This document shows, in pieces, positions 49,951 to 63,691 of a DNA stretch of 64,000 nucleotides. Every line of letters starts with the position of its first letter. The first letter of the stretch is position 1. The DNA comes from Talinum fruticosum (Eukaryota; Streptophyta; Magnoliopsida; Caryophyllales; Talinaceae). The position numbers were made by a program, and so were the translations under genes. Location of the stretch: NCBI GenBank assembly GCA_021018815.1, contig JAITYX010000100.1, forward strand, positions 1,612,001 through 1,676,000. The letters run 5' to 3'. The notes under the pieces were generated by a model. It saw nothing but the letters and a program-made list of their open reading frames with translations, did not search any database and was not told where the DNA came from.

Positions 49951-52900
49951 ATGGCTTCAACCTTATTCTCTGACAGAATTTTCAATGTTATCCCAGCTAT
50001 GGTGAATTCTGCCCCATTCTCTCCCTCTATTGCCAAACCCTCTTCCATGTTTCTCTCTCATTCTTCTCTTCTCCTTGCTTCATTCTCTCTTCCCAAGTTC
50101 AACTTCTTCTCTTGCTCTTCGAATGATCCCAGAAATCCCAACCCTTGCCATGGTCTCCTCAAGCTTCACCGCTACCGCTATGTAAGTGCCCTCCATCTCT
50201 CTTGTTTTTTGCTCCCTTTTTCCCAAACTTTAATCTTGGGTAATTCCACTGATTAATTATTCGCTTCATAAGATGCTAGACAGTTAGTATATTTGGTATG
50301 CAAACTGTGAAAATGCCTGAGAAACAAAAGGGTATTCAACTAAGTTTTTGTTTGGTAGGCAGGTTTAGTGTGTGAGTGATAGAAAATTCATTTGGGGCTT
50401 TGTGTTTGTTTGCTATGGTGTGGGCAGCTACTTTCCGAGAAAAGCTACTTCCTACATATTGGAGAGCTCTGTGTGTGTGTGTGTGTTATATTATTGAACT
50501 TATGTGGGAAACACAACCATCTTTGACAGCCTGAGGTCTTGAGCAAGTGGGTAGGACTGAGAAATTGTCTCAGGTTCAATTTTCTTCTCCCCTATGTGTT
50601 GCGGTGGTCATTGTGACAACCACAACCATCTTCAAACAAGCGAAAAGGTCAAGAAATGTGGGGAGGAAAGATGAGAAAAGAGAACACAAGGATAAAACAA
50701 AATCACTTCTTATTCCTATGAGAAGATGAATGAAATACTCCAGCATTAGAAAGCCAAGTAACACTCATTTGTATTAATGAATGTATATCCTAAGACAAAA
50801 GCACAATCTGCTACCTTAATCATACATCCTGGCAAACACAATTACACAAACAAAAAATTAAGCCCCTTTAACTCGGCAAAATACAAGCAGATGATCTTTC
50901 AGTTGAGACATCTTAAGTAATATGCCTTTGGCTAGATACTCTTTTAGCAGAAGCTTACTTAATTAACACATTACTGGTGTCGAATTGAAGTGTTCGGAGG
51001 TTTTTATCAATACTGTCACGTTCCCTTGTGATCTTGTCATCTTTGTAACCGGTAACATATCATCAAGGAATTTTGACTCAAACAATCACCCATTCATGGC
51101 AACGATGTGTTCATTGTGGCACAAATGGTCTCTAACCTTTTCCTCTATGGTGGATGAAGGCAGAAATTTGGAAGGGCATTGATATTGCAGCCATTTCTGT
51201 CAATGAATCATCACGGTAATCTCTTTCTTCTCCTTTTAGCTACATTATATTCCACCGAAGAAAACAGATCAATGATTTCTAATTGCCAAAATGATATGAC
51301 GGTCTTCTCAACTTGTGGATGTTGGTTAATTGTGGTGAGTTCAGAGAAATACCATCTTGTTCCGACAGTCAAATTTTCTGGGCTTTGATTGAGTTTGAGC
51401 ATGGAAGTCGCTCGATGAATATGAACTGTTATGCAGCTTCTGGCCTTGCAGTGTAGGCAAACATAGAAAACAATTGTAGTATGCTCTAAAACAACAATCC
51501 AACCATGCAATTTACTAACTTGCAGCCCCCAGATCTGAAGAAATTTGTCTCTCCTTTGAATTTCACTTCCTCTTATTTGTGTACTATGGCTAGATGATAT
51601 TTTACTTTTCATCATCTATGCAAATGGGATCTGCTTTCTCACATTAATGGAGATGTTTAAGATTAATACAATGCAACCCTAGGCTCTTTATATGATGTTT
51701 CTTGTTGTCAAGATGTTGTGGATATGAATTATCTTGTTCATAACATAAGTATGAATAGGTATACTCTGAATCATACGACTTTGCTCATTTACTAATTGAA
51801 AAACCCAATTCTCCCCCTCCCTTTTTTGGGGGTGGGGAGGGAGCTAGTTTGGCTAAGTTTTTCTTTCTTTTCTTGTGCTGTCTTTTCAGATAATGTTCTC
51901 AGGTGTGTGAAAATGCCCGCACCTGAAATAATAGGTTTAGCTGCGGTTTCATGAATAACCTCATGTTTCACTCTCCCTGCCTCCCTTTTTTGGTTGGTGA
52001 TGGGGGGATTAAAATTTGCTTTGTCCTGCTTGGTGCAAATTATATGCTCATTTATCTGATGCAGAATTCTCTAGGAAATCATCCACCATGAGTGATGGAG
52101 AAAAGTTGAGAGGGTCATTGGGTGGTGTTACTGCTTTTTCGTCTGCCACAGCATCTTTGTTGACTTCTTCCCAAGTGGCATTTGCTGGCACTGATATCAA
52201 AATAGATCCAGTGTATGAGGTTGGGGAGTTGTTTGAACTAGGAATTCAGTTGTCCTACTTGCTTTTGCTATTGGCTTTGCTTGGAGTTGGGACCTTTTTT
52301 GTTATCCGCCAAGTGCTTGTACGCCGAGAACTTGACCTTTCTGCTAAAGAATTGCAGGTAATATTTCTTCTTTCAGTGCGCTAATGGTAGATAACTTTCA
52401 GCCTTGACTATGCCACAGATCACAATATTGTGGACTCAAGTCATCTCTGATTACCATATTGTTACATTTTCAGGAGCAAGTTAGGAGCGGTGATGCAAGT
52501 GCTACTGAACTTTTTGAACTTGGAGCAGTGATGCTGAGAAGAAAGTTTTATCCAGCTGCTACTAAGTACTTGCTTCAGTCAATTGAAAAATGGGATGGAG
52601 ATGACCAGGATCTTGCCCAGGTTTGGAATCGTTTATTTTTAGCAATAAACGTGATAGTCATGGTAGACATTCAATCTCAACTTATCTTTTGATTTTCTGT
52701 TAATTCTAATCGAATAATTAGCCTGATGAGTTCCCAATATGGTTATGCCTGACCTTCTTTCTTGTACATTTATTTCCTTTGTAGTTTCAATGCAAATCTC
52801 ACTGCTAGTCTCTTTTTACTTGCGTTTAAATACATTGTAGACTGTTTCAAAAATTTTGATGGCTCTTTTACAAAAGTTTCTCATTGTTCAGGTTACTTAT

Positions 52901-53656
52901 ATCTCAGCCTCTCTAGACATCATTTTGATGTGGGTGTGGGTGTGAATGTATATTTGCTGCATAAGCAGTTATTTTGATGGGCTTTTCATACCGAACTTTA
53001 AATCTCCTTGTTTCATCTCAAGTGCCAACATGGTACTTGGCTTTTCAGCATGGAGAAGGATGATGGATCCTTAGTTTGATAAGGCTTAAAAACACTTCAG
53101 TTTTTCTGCCCAAAACAATGTTTTACTTGTCTGTTTTTGTTTATTTCCACCATTGCTCTCAGCTCAACCAAAAAGAACATCCTTTATGCCTAATGGACCT
53201 TAGTTTTTCTGAGCACCCTTTCTGTCAGAGACTTACACCTGTCAGTGCTGATTACAAAATTTTTGTCATTTTAACTTTTGGGGAAGGTGGGTTTGATTTG
53301 CTATGAAAGTGTTGTATTCTACTGAATCTAATTGCTTATGTATGGCTAAGAATGTAGACGATGTCCATGAACAGGTTTACAATGCCCTGGGTGTGAGCTA
53401 TGTGCGTGATGGAAAGCTCGAAAAGGGTATCGCCCAGTTTGAGAAAGCAGTGAAGCTTCAGCCAGGCTACGTGACAGCCTGGAACAACCTGGGTGATGCA
53501 TATGAGAAGAAGAAAGATCTCAAGGGTGCCCTCAAGGCATTTGAAGAAGTGCTGCTGTTTGACCCCAACAATAAGGTGGCACGCCCTAGGGTCGAATCTT
53601 TGAGAGACCGTGTTAATATGTACAAAGGGGTTCCTGTTAAATCCAAGGAGAGGTGA
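49951..53656 (+). CDS. PYG7: PYG7/Ycf37-like photosystem I assembly TPR protein
   Basis: Proposed exons: 49951-50181, micro-exon 51890-51902, 52065-52357, 52474-52620, 53375-53656; 321 residues. The family sits on the thylakoid membrane and helps photosystem I assembly. Ser-rich N-terminus fits a transit peptide; one hydrophobic span at about 140-163 ([19 protein letters not shown]); then tetratricopeptide repeats from about 180: [60 protein letters not shown]. Exon 1 ends in phase 0 but the 52065 exon needs one leading base, so a direct join fails. A 13-base exon between TTTTCAG and GTGTGT fixes it and adds IMFS. This part is inference. An upstream in-frame ATG at 49843 would add 36 residues; I prefer 49951 because the product then starts MASTLFS, a normal transit-peptide start. 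Confidence 0.88.
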
Positions 53657-55523
53657 TAGTGATTTAGTGCATCCGTGCATTATGTTAAAAGTCAGATCTT
53701 GAATTTTGACATGGAATATGTTCAACAAGTTGTTACTTTAATTTTCTACAATTGGGGGAAGCTAGTTTCGAAGATTGAATGTAATATTATGTGAATTCAC
53801 TTTGTTTTTCCAAAACTTGTTGAAAATGCCAGTTGGGCTTAACAAATAAAGTCTTTGTTAGTTAGGGATCTGGATTGGAAATGCGTTCAAATCTGTTAGT
53901 GTAGTTGCAGAATTTGGTTATAATTGATAGTAAGTTGAGGTTTTAAAAATTTACTAAACTCCACACCAATTTCATTTATTTTCCAAGTAGTAGAAAGCAT
54001 CTGCTTCTGCTACTACATTCTCAACTCTTGAATTTACGAGTTTTGTATGTGGGTGTTGGGTCCTGAGTGAGTCCTGACAAGATCAAATACGCATGTGCCA
54101 TTATTGCTTATGAATTTTAAGAACAAAAATTGATAGGCTGCTGATTATAGGTAAGAAAATAGAATCTCATATCTTTAAATTTTTGGTATTAAATTTTTCC
54201 TAAATCCAACATTTTTAATTCCTCTCGTATCAAATTTCATTTCTCCAATATATCAAATTTTTATTTTATTTTTTAAAAAATATTACAGTAATTCTTCTAA
54301 GCTTTCTTTTCTTCCATATTCATCAAAATCTAACCCTAGCTGCTGTGAGAGAAGACGAAGAAGACAGCAACTTGCCAGGGACGAAAAACTCGCCGGAAAA
54401 CGCCAACCAGGTTTGCTGAACATCTCGCACCTGCCCAGCTCCTCTCTCCCTCGCTGCCGCCATTGCCACTGTCTGTCTCCTCCTCTTCTTCTTCCTCTGG
54501 CGCCGCAGTTGACGTCCTCACCCCGTCCCTGTTTCAAAATAACGAGTATTATGCTTGAAAAATCAAAATCAATATCAATCCTCCGTTGGTTTCCCTGATT
54601 TGTTTTATACAATTTCTGTTGCATTTCTTTGTCCTTCTCTGGCATTCCATTCGGCAGCTTTAAGCTTCTTGAAGGCAATCCCCCGTCTCGGCCTCTGTCT
54701 CGGTATCGTCCACCACTTACAGGTCTGCTTTCCCGTAATCTCTCTCCTCTTTGTCTTGTCCTTCTTTTCATTTTGTTAGGGTTTGGATCAGTTGTGTTAA
54801 TGCCTTAATGGGTTGTCAAATTTGCTGATTCTATTCGGTTTTAGGGTAGAGTAACCACCTCTAACAAACTAAATTTCTCTGGAATTGTTGATTTGAGCCT
54901 TGTGTTTTTTAGTTTCTTTGCTTTTATTTGACTGTTATTTTGTTAGTTAGTTTGGTTTGCGAATCACTCTGCTCCCTGTTTTGATACTACTGCATTTTCG
55001 AGACCTTACACTCATTTCCACCCCTAATGCCGGTTGGGTCACACCCATATCTCTTCTAGCTCAACCTTCATTCCCAGATCTCGGTGCTTTTCGCCACATT
55101 TCATGGGGTTTTCTTACTGATTCTGGCTTTTTAATGTAGTATTATGATGTCGCTTTTCTTGTCGATTTGGTTGAGTAGTACGATTTCACTTTGAATTTCT
55201 GGAATTTCTTACACAAATTTTCAGTTCCACATTGAAATCTTATGTTCCCTGCAATTTCCTTGCTTGAGCCTTGCTTGAATGTTGGCTGCTGTCGCAGAAT
55301 TCTGTTTTGCTATTTTGTATCAGATAAACTAGTTGATTATACATGCACTCAAGTGAAGCAGAAAGCCTCTGATAAACACTTATTATTATGTTCAAAAAAT
55401 TAATATACTGAAAGATTTCATTTAATTTTTAGTAACTTCTTCAGCTTATGAACCTCTCTTGTTTCCTTGCAAATTGAAATAGGGGAAATTTATCTGTGTA
55501 TATTCACTATTAAGTGTTAAAAG
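53657..55523. other. PYG7-like 3' UTR and promoter/leader of the methyltransferase gene
   Basis: The first 250 bases fit a 3' UTR. From about 54330 (CTAACCCTAGC) to 55520 lies the leader of the methyltransferase gene, probably containing one or more leader introns, though I could not fix their ends. The open frame on the other strand (54283-54771) is Arg-rich and looks like a reading of leader sequence, not a gene. Confidence 0.45.
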
Positions 55524-56270
55524 ATGCCCTCCAAAATTGCGGATATTCGACTTGTTTCGTCTCATCCTGAGGTTTATGAGCCCTGTGATGATTCCTTTGC
55601 TCTTGTGGATGCATTGCTTGCTGACCGAGCTAATTTACTACAACACCATCCAAACCTTTGCTTGGAGATCGGCTGTGGTAGTGGCTATGTCATTACTTCT
55701 TTAGCCCTAATGCTGGGAAATGAGGTCGATGGGGTCCAATATTTTGCAACTGATATCAACCCACATGCAGTGGAGGTGACATCTGAGACTTTGAAATCTC
55801 ATGGGGTTCATGCAGAAGTGATCAACACGGATATTGCGTCAGGGCTGGAAACACGTCTTACTGGTCTCATTGATGTGGTGGTTGTCAACCCTCCATATGT
55901 CCCGACCCCAGAGGATGAAGTGGGTCGTGGTGGGATTGTTGCTGCTTGGGCTGGAGGGGAGAATGGAAGAAGTGTCATAGATAAGATATTGCCGGTGGCT
56001 GATAGTCTTTTATCTGAGAAGGGGTGGTTATACATGGTTACCCTCATGTCAAATAACCCTTCCCAGATTTGTGCATTGATGAGGCAGAAAGGATATGCAT
56101 CCAAGATCATTGTTCAAAGGTCAACTGAGGAAGAGTGTCTTCACATTATCAAATTCTGGCGTGATTCTGATTTGGTACCTGAGGTCAAAAAGGATACAGT
56201 AACTTCATCTGTTTTTTCCAGATTTCCACGTCTACCATTCTGGAGCAATGAGAATTCCAACAGTAACTAA
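55524..56270 (+). CDS. HemK2/MTQ2-type protein N5-glutamine methyltransferase
   Basis: Single coding exon, 248 residues. The family uses S-adenosylmethionine to methylate the Gln of the GGQ motif in release factor eRF1, acting with the partner TRM112; animal members also methylate a histone Lys. Visible: VYEPCDDSFALVDAL at the start, the SAM-binding EIGCGSGY at residues 48-55, the acidic ATDINPHAVEVT strand, and the catalytic NPPY at 122-125. Then GRSVIDKILP and the C-terminal STEEECLHIIKFWR, all typical of the HemK2 subgroup and of its usual length (about 210-250). No transit peptide is obvious, consistent with a cytosolic role. The start is the only ATG that precedes the conserved N-terminal part without stops. 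Confidence 0.95.
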   Translation: MPSKIADIRLVSSHPEVYEPCDDSFALVDALLADRANLLQHHPNLCLEIGCGSGYVITSLALMLGNEVDGVQYFATDINPHAVEVTSETLKSHGVHAEVINTDIASGLETRLTGLIDVVVVNPPYVPTPEDEVGRGGIVAAWAGGENGRSVIDKILPVADSLLSEKGWLYMVTLMSNNPSQICALMRQKGYASKIIVQRSTEEECLHIIKFWRDSDLVPEVKKDTVTSSVFSRFPRLPFWSNENSNSN

Positions 56271-57718
56271 TCAATAACGTCAGTGCTGAAGTAAATTATC
56301 CTTCATTTTCATCTATTTGGAGTTCCATACTCCCCTTGATAACAATCCAATGTGGACGCTGCCAGGGGGTCAATATGTATGCAACTTTACTTCCGATATT
56401 GGCTATAAAATTAAAGAGGCTTTTTGCAAGAAACCCATGAAAAGAAGGTTTTGATTAAAGTTTGGTTGAGCGATTTCCTCATTCATCCCTCTGTTATTGT
56501 TTGAGGCTTATGCTTATCTCTTTTTTGTTTACGAGTCCCGGTATTCTTCTGCTGGTGAGCATAGAGAGCTGGCAGGGAAGTGTGATCGTTCTTTCTGAGT
56601 TGAAGACCATTCTGTGGAAAAATGATGGTCTGGCTACCTTAACCAGACAATTTGTGAGGTCCATGGGTTTTTCTTTTATTGATTTCCTTGATAATGAGTC
56701 TGTACTCGAGTCAAGAATGCTCAGGCATCGGTCTGATCAAGAGACCTTGATGGTGGTTGCCTGAATGATCATCCAATTCACCCCCTCACTGGTCAGCGTT
56801 GTGCAGGTTCTCATGATGATGCCCTGCAGGCTGTCCATGAGCTTCCATGGCCGAGGTGTACTGGAGTTGCATTCTGTCTTTGTTTGCTGTCAACTGTGTT
56901 TGCTTGTGAGTGAATTTTCCAAACTATAATTTTTTGAGTATTGAATTTCTGGAAGAGACATAAATGGTACTGTAAGGGGAAATATGCAGAGTTTTGGTCT
57001 TTTCCTTCGCCTTTGTGTACTCTGCTTTCTGCCCTTAAAACATTGAATTTGTTAGCAATAGTCTGAAGTGAACATCTCTACTTGTGAAGGGGTGATGATG
57101 AATTGTGCAAGCTGCACATGCTGATTCAATAACTGCTCCTATAGTTGTGAACCAGCTGCTCTTCACGCTTATCCTGTGTTAGTGGTGTTTGTAACATGAT
57201 CTTGTGCTGAAATCTCGCCTTCTTTTCTCCCGCTTCTTGCTCAAATGTTTCTCGATTCTGTTATGTTAGGATCCTAATTCGATGCAGATGGTAGATATCA
57301 TATTGCAGATGCTTTGTTGAATGATGTTGATGTTACATTGTGCTTGTAATTGCTTGGTCAGCTGTCTCTCGTGCACCAATACTAACTTCCTGAATTCTTC
57401 TCTATTATTTTGTGGCCTTGGGCCTTTTTTTGGTTTTGGGGGGGTTCTAGATTACTAATTCTAAATTTTAATTTAATTTCTTGTTTCGGATTATTATGAT
57501 ATCAATGACAATAAATGATTGTTGAGATGTGCACACACAGAAAAAATGAAATTAAAAAATCCTGATCTATGAGAAAGGGTAATCTAAGCACACAGATGAA
57601 AGCTAATGCAAAGTTGAGAAACACAATCATAACGCAACGATTGATGACTATGAAGTATGAACCAGAATGCACATAACTGAAGTTGTAATATATATGGAAC
57701 AGGTTGCCAGTATCTGTT
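56271..57718. other. 3' region of the methyltransferase and downstream DNA
   Basis: Likely contains a long 3' UTR. An open frame of 100 codons at 56462-56764 (MVERFPHSSL...) has no likeness to a family I know, and lies where the 3' UTR should be. Convergent with the glycosyltransferase gene to the right. Confidence 0.4.
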
Positions 57719-58944
57719 TCAGTTCCATGACTTGAGACACTCGACATGTTTGGGCCATTGAAATGATGTATGATTTGTTGGGTTGGCCCTAAATTGGAGC
57801 CAATGACGAAGGATTCGGGTGAGATCAGGCACCTTGGCACTAATAAACCGGCAACAATTGGCATGGACGGTGACGACGGCGCGGATATCGGGACTCTCTT
57901 GACAGAAGCCGCTGAACTGGCGGGTCTGGAGGAATCGGAAGCGTAGGCCAAGCTGACCAAGGGCACCTTTCCAAGTCATGTCTTGAAGTACGTCTTGCTC
58001 CTTGAGCCCAGTGGATTTGTCCTTGAAGGCGTACCATTTTTCAAACAAAGAGATGGTTTTCTTGTTGGACTTGACAAAGTAGAAGCCCGTGTTGATTGGA
58101 TTGCTGAGCGACGTGGAATTCCCTTTGTAATAATCTGTGCTGAATTGGACGTCCAGCTCTCTTGTTTGCTCTGTTGTTAGGACTGTGAAGGGATTCCTTA
58201 GCCATATCACATCTGTATCCTGTATATGCAAGCTTGATTTGGATCACACATACATTTCTCAGAGCATAATTTGCAATAATAATGAGGTCACAACACATGT
58301 AAACGTACCGTGAATATAAAGCTGTAACCTTTTTTGAGGACTTTAAGTAGAAACAGAGTCCTCCTCCACATCATGTTAATAAAATCAGAAGACATGAAGA
58401 CCTGCTCTCCCACGAAATTTTCACCCTCCGTGGCCAGCCGGTAGCAGTGGAGCCCACGAAACAGGCACCGCTCGTAGGCCGTTTGATCCATGGCCACGAT
58501 GATCAGATGCTTCACAAGCTCCCTCGTTCCTTCCCCTCCCCAGAACCCCTCCAAGAATAGATCAAGCATGTTTCCCGTCTCTTTCCCTTCCACGTATGCT
58601 TTGTTCACTACCGCTATGATCACTGTTTTGTCCGCCATTGATGCCCTTCTTAGAGTTTCCTCCAGCTCCTCTTCTGGATTCATCAATGGAGTCTGTGAAG
58701 AGAGAAAGAGACACAAAAGGGCATTCAGAAAATGCCCAAATAAAAAGAGCAGAAAAGAAAACAGGGGAGAGAGTGATTTACTTACCTTGTTGGGAGAGGA
58801 ACATTGATGGGAGAGGGAAGACAAAAGGGAGCTGGAGGAGGAATGCAGGGTAAGGAAAGAGAGAAAGAGGATTCCTGATATGGAAAGGAAAAGGAAGGAA
58901 ATGCTTATCAATGAAAAATGAGACTTCTTAGGGGCAGAATCCAT
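57719..58944 (-). CDS. DxD nucleotide-sugar transferase, type II membrane protein
   Basis: Three exons: 58786-58944, 58309-58692, 57719-58219, all phase 0; 347 residues. Short basic N-terminus (MDSAPKKSHF) then a membrane anchor (about residues 11-33, LISISFLFLSISGILFLSFL), so a Golgi or ER type II protein. Then the nucleotide-diphospho-sugar transferase domain: MADKTVIIAVVNKAYV, LIIVAMDQTAYERCL, the DxD site DTDVIWLRNP (Asp182 and Asp184), STDYYKGNS, NTGFYFVKSN, EQDVLQDM, FSGFCQESPD, and a late TVHANCC. This layout fits the plant family near GT77 (At4g15970/At1g28695-like) as I know it; sugar donor and acceptor are unknown. An in-frame ATG at 59061 would add 39 residues, but the anchor is better placed from 58944. 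Confidence 0.92.
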
Positions 58945-59651
58945 AATTGGTTCAGATTTTAGAGGTTCTGAGAATGCAGGGGAATATTTATTTTTGAAGC
59001 TTAGGGATCGATGGAGGAGGTAAAAGAGTGAGGAGGGGAAAAAGTTTGGTTGGAAACTCATGCAGTGCACATGAATTAATTAGGGAGGGAGGGAGACCCC
59101 CGCTAGGAATTTGAGGGGCTTTCCATTTCAGATGTCAAGCTCAAAAGTCCAGGATCAGGGTATATACATGTATATCTATTTTTGGCTATTTAATTATTTC
59201 GAAAAGAAAATCAAGTATGAAGAAAACAATTGGCTTAGTCTGTAACGGTATTGAGAAATGAATTTTTTTTTTTAATGACTTATTTTCAAAAAATGAGTTT
59301 TGGTGCAAGGAGCTGACAAAGGTTTTGGTCTTGAAAATTGCAAACTTTGATTTGTAGGTGAATATATAAATTTATATGTTTTTGGTTGATGTTGATATCG
59401 CTTTTATGTGGATAGAAAAACAAATAAGGATAAAAACTGTGTAGTTTTAGGAAATGGAATTAGTGTGTGCATGATATGATAGGCCATGAAAGATACGTAA
59501 AAGAGATGAGATTGAGATGAGATTACAACTTGGCATGTTGAGGGTTTCCTGCCTATTCTTTCAGCATTTGTTGAATGCAATGGAGGTCGAGGCAACTGGT
59601 CTTCCTCATTTTCTCCTTCTTCTTCTTCTTCTTCTTCTTCTTCTTCTTCTT

Positions 59652-59691
<40 letters not shown>

Positions 59692-60454
59692 CCCCCACCC
59701 CCTGTTAATATTGTTCTCTTACTGAACTTTTAATTGGTCATCATTCAGAACAAGAAATGTGGAGTAGTGGAAAAGGCGATGGTATTAGTATGTGATGAAG
59801 ATGAAGATGAAGATGAAGATGATGAAGATTATAATGGCTTTCGTGCATGGGTTGATTGGGCCTTCCCTTTCTCGATCTTCAAAATTATCAAATCTCTTAA
59901 TCAATCAATCAATTGCGATAATTTTCCAAATTTCTTATTCCCTGAATCCAACAATTTGATCTAAACATGATACTGAGAATTTCACAGTGAGACAGATTGA
60001 AAATGCAGACAAGCTAACTCAGAATATTATTTTGGATGGAGAGGAGAGAAGAGTGGATGACACAATTGAGTGGCACAACGTCGAGGTAGTCATTAGTCTA
60101 ACTATAAATATTTCTCCACATCTTCCTCTACGTTTCCAAACCTAAATAAAATTTGTTAAAAGCAATTTTAATTGTCAATTTCACATTTTGTGTTTATTTT
60201 TATTTTTTTCCTAGTTTAATAAAAGTTTGCTTATGTGTTAATGTAAATAAAAAAGTTGAAGTAAAATTTTGAATTTCACCGTTTATGTAAGCCATTTTTC
60301 GTGTCATGTTATTATTACGTTGAGTCACAATCCCTAATTCAGTGGTGATTTATTAATATTAAATGAAGTTTAAATTCATACTTTTTTTAAAAGGATAAGT
60401 ACAACAACTAACAGGTAGTCCTTTTCGCAAGGGTTCTACTCAAGTTGCCCTCCA
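58945..60454. other. Intergenic region upstream of the glycosyltransferase
   Basis: Promoter side of the glycosyltransferase, a CTT/CT repeat at 59611-59691, and an ATGAAG repeat near 59799-59830. No gene is supported. Confidence 0.5.
59611..59691. repeat. Compound (CTT)n-(CT)n microsatellite
   Basis: CTT repeated to about 59653, then CT with one interruption to 59691, followed by a C run. Confidence 0.95.
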
Positions 60455-61750
60455 TTAAAATGGAGAGAAAAGAAGAAGGAAAATTTGACCAAAATAAGGA
60501 AGAAGAAATACAGAGATCATATTTGGCCACCCAAGAAGCGGCCCTATTTCTTTCTCTAAATATATGATGGATGACCATTTGATCACATCTTTGAAGATAA
60601 TGACATGTGTCCTCGATAAATGTCCGGATTTCCCAGGTATTTGCATCTCTCCTTTAATACTTTTAATAACAACTTGATTATCTTCTTCCAATACAATTGA
60701 TCGAAAACCTACCTGCATCGTTGCTCTTACCCAATTCCGCATAGCGAAGCTTCGGCTACCAACACGTAAGTCGGTCTCAAATTAGTTGTCCCGACTTGAA
60801 TAAATTTTTCGTCCCGACCTCTAATCACGAATCCTCCCGCCGCTGCTGCGATGATTTTGATCCATCAAAGTTGATTTTAATGTACCCTCCTGGTGGTTTC
60901 ACGCAGTGACAAATTGAGTTGGAGTAAAATGAAGTGGAGGATGAGTACTGGAGTGTGAGTTGGAATGATTATCGAGCCGTCCTCTTGCCCTCCATTTTGT
61001 CCACGGAATCTTGGCCTTTAAAATTGTAGACAAGGCACTATAGTTTCTATTATTATAGATAACATCATTTCGACTTTTCCATATACTCCATAATAAATGA
61101 ACCATGCGGATCATTTGATTTGGTTTATTCAAAATCCTAATCTTATCAAAAATATCCTTCAAAGATACAATTTGCAAATCACTAAAATTAATAGCTAGCC
61201 ACTTGTGCTGAAATGCTTTATTCCAAGTGTCCTTGACAGAGGAATAGTGCGAAAAAAATGATTAATTGATTCATCGTGACCTTGACACAATGGACAAATA
61301 GTGTCAGTAAAAACTCCTCTTTTAGCAATATTATCTCATGTGGATAATGCATTATGACCAATTTGCCATAAAAATAATTTCAATTTAGGCATCAAGCCTA
61401 AATTTCAAATCCACACAAATTCCCATCTAGTATGACTAATCTGGAGATTATGTGCATTCCACGTAGCAGATTTTGTTGTAAAATAGCCACTGCTAGAAAG
61501 TCCCCAACAAACAACATCATCTATATCATGATTAGGAATATGGATGGTCCTAATAATCGACAAACGTTAGTCGGGAGAAAAGAATTAAGTCGGGCCGGAT
61601 CCCACTCTTTTCCTCAAGTGATAAACTCACTAAATGTGGCATCTAAGGAAGGGATATTCGAAAGGTTCCTATCATAATAATGTACTAACTTAAAATTACC
61701 ACACTCGAAAATCATGTCAAAATTTTACCTTTTTGCCATTGCCAATTTTC
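60455..61750 (-). mobile_element. LINE (L1-type) 3' end remnant
   Basis: Minus-strand pieces in order are: a CPLCQGHDESINHFF zinc-binding block of the reverse-transcriptase tail (about 61250-61310); MVHLLWSIWKSRNDVIYNN (61040-61120), typical of the spacer before RNase H; KPPGGYIKINFDGSKS (about 60850-60905); and GFRSIVLEEDNQVVIKSI (60640-60715), the middle of the RNase H domain. Frames are broken by stops and shifts. It is a dead element whose 5' part is missing. Its 3' end lies near 60380-60450 with only a weak A-rich end. Confidence 0.75.
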
Positions 61751-62491
61751 CATCTTAAACCTCTTTTAAACAGATCACGTTCTTTAAGCAAACATTTCCA
61801 AACCCAAGAATCGAAAGCTTTAATTTTCCTTGAGAAAAATCCTCCGATAAAGGATACTTGATTCTCATAATTGCATTAATCAATTATAGATGATAGAAAC
61901 CTATTATTCAATCTGTAACTCCATCTGGGTTCCTTTTATGAACACTTATTTAAAAATAACAGAATTGGCTTGCAAACTTATTTAACACTTACAGAATTGA
62001 TAGTCATTTCTTTTTTCTTAAAAAAAAGGAAAAATTAACTTCATATTGAATAGTGCTTTACTGTAAAATAGTCATGTTATATGCTAAAGGAGTTCCAACG
62101 AAATAAATGGGTAAAAGAGAGATAAAGATCTAGTAAAAAATAAAATTGGAGAATTACTTGTTGGATCTTTGTTCCCAACACACCTCAAAAACGAATTACC
62201 CGAAACATATTAGTCATTCTTGCCAATTACAAACATAGCCAAGGGTGGCGAGTAACTAACTGTATATATACCCTCGCAAAATTCCAAGCTCAAGAGCATA
62301 TATTATACGCCGTCAATGCAAAATTGCAACAAAAACTGGTAGCCAGGCATAAATAAACTTGTCAAAAATGCAAAAATGTATAAGCCAACAAAATCTTCCC
62401 AAGTTCTAAAACAGAGAATCAAGGAGGATAAGAGAGATTCAGAATTACAAAATTCCTACTTCTTCTGATCCCTAGGATAGGAGGACAATTC
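61751..62491. other. Intergenic region, no gene seen
   Basis: AT-rich DNA between the LINE remnant and the eL43 gene; the right end is the eL43 3' UTR. Confidence 0.5.

Positions 62492-63691
<1,200 letters not shown>

Noticed and set aside
54283..54771. 162-codon Arg-rich open frame on the minus strand
   Set aside because: It is opposite the leader of the methyltransferase gene and made of low-complexity CT/GA-rich sequence; no family likeness.
56462..56764. 100-codon frame after the methyltransferase
   Set aside because: Position fits the 3' UTR, the start is weak, and composition is not distinct from the surroundings.
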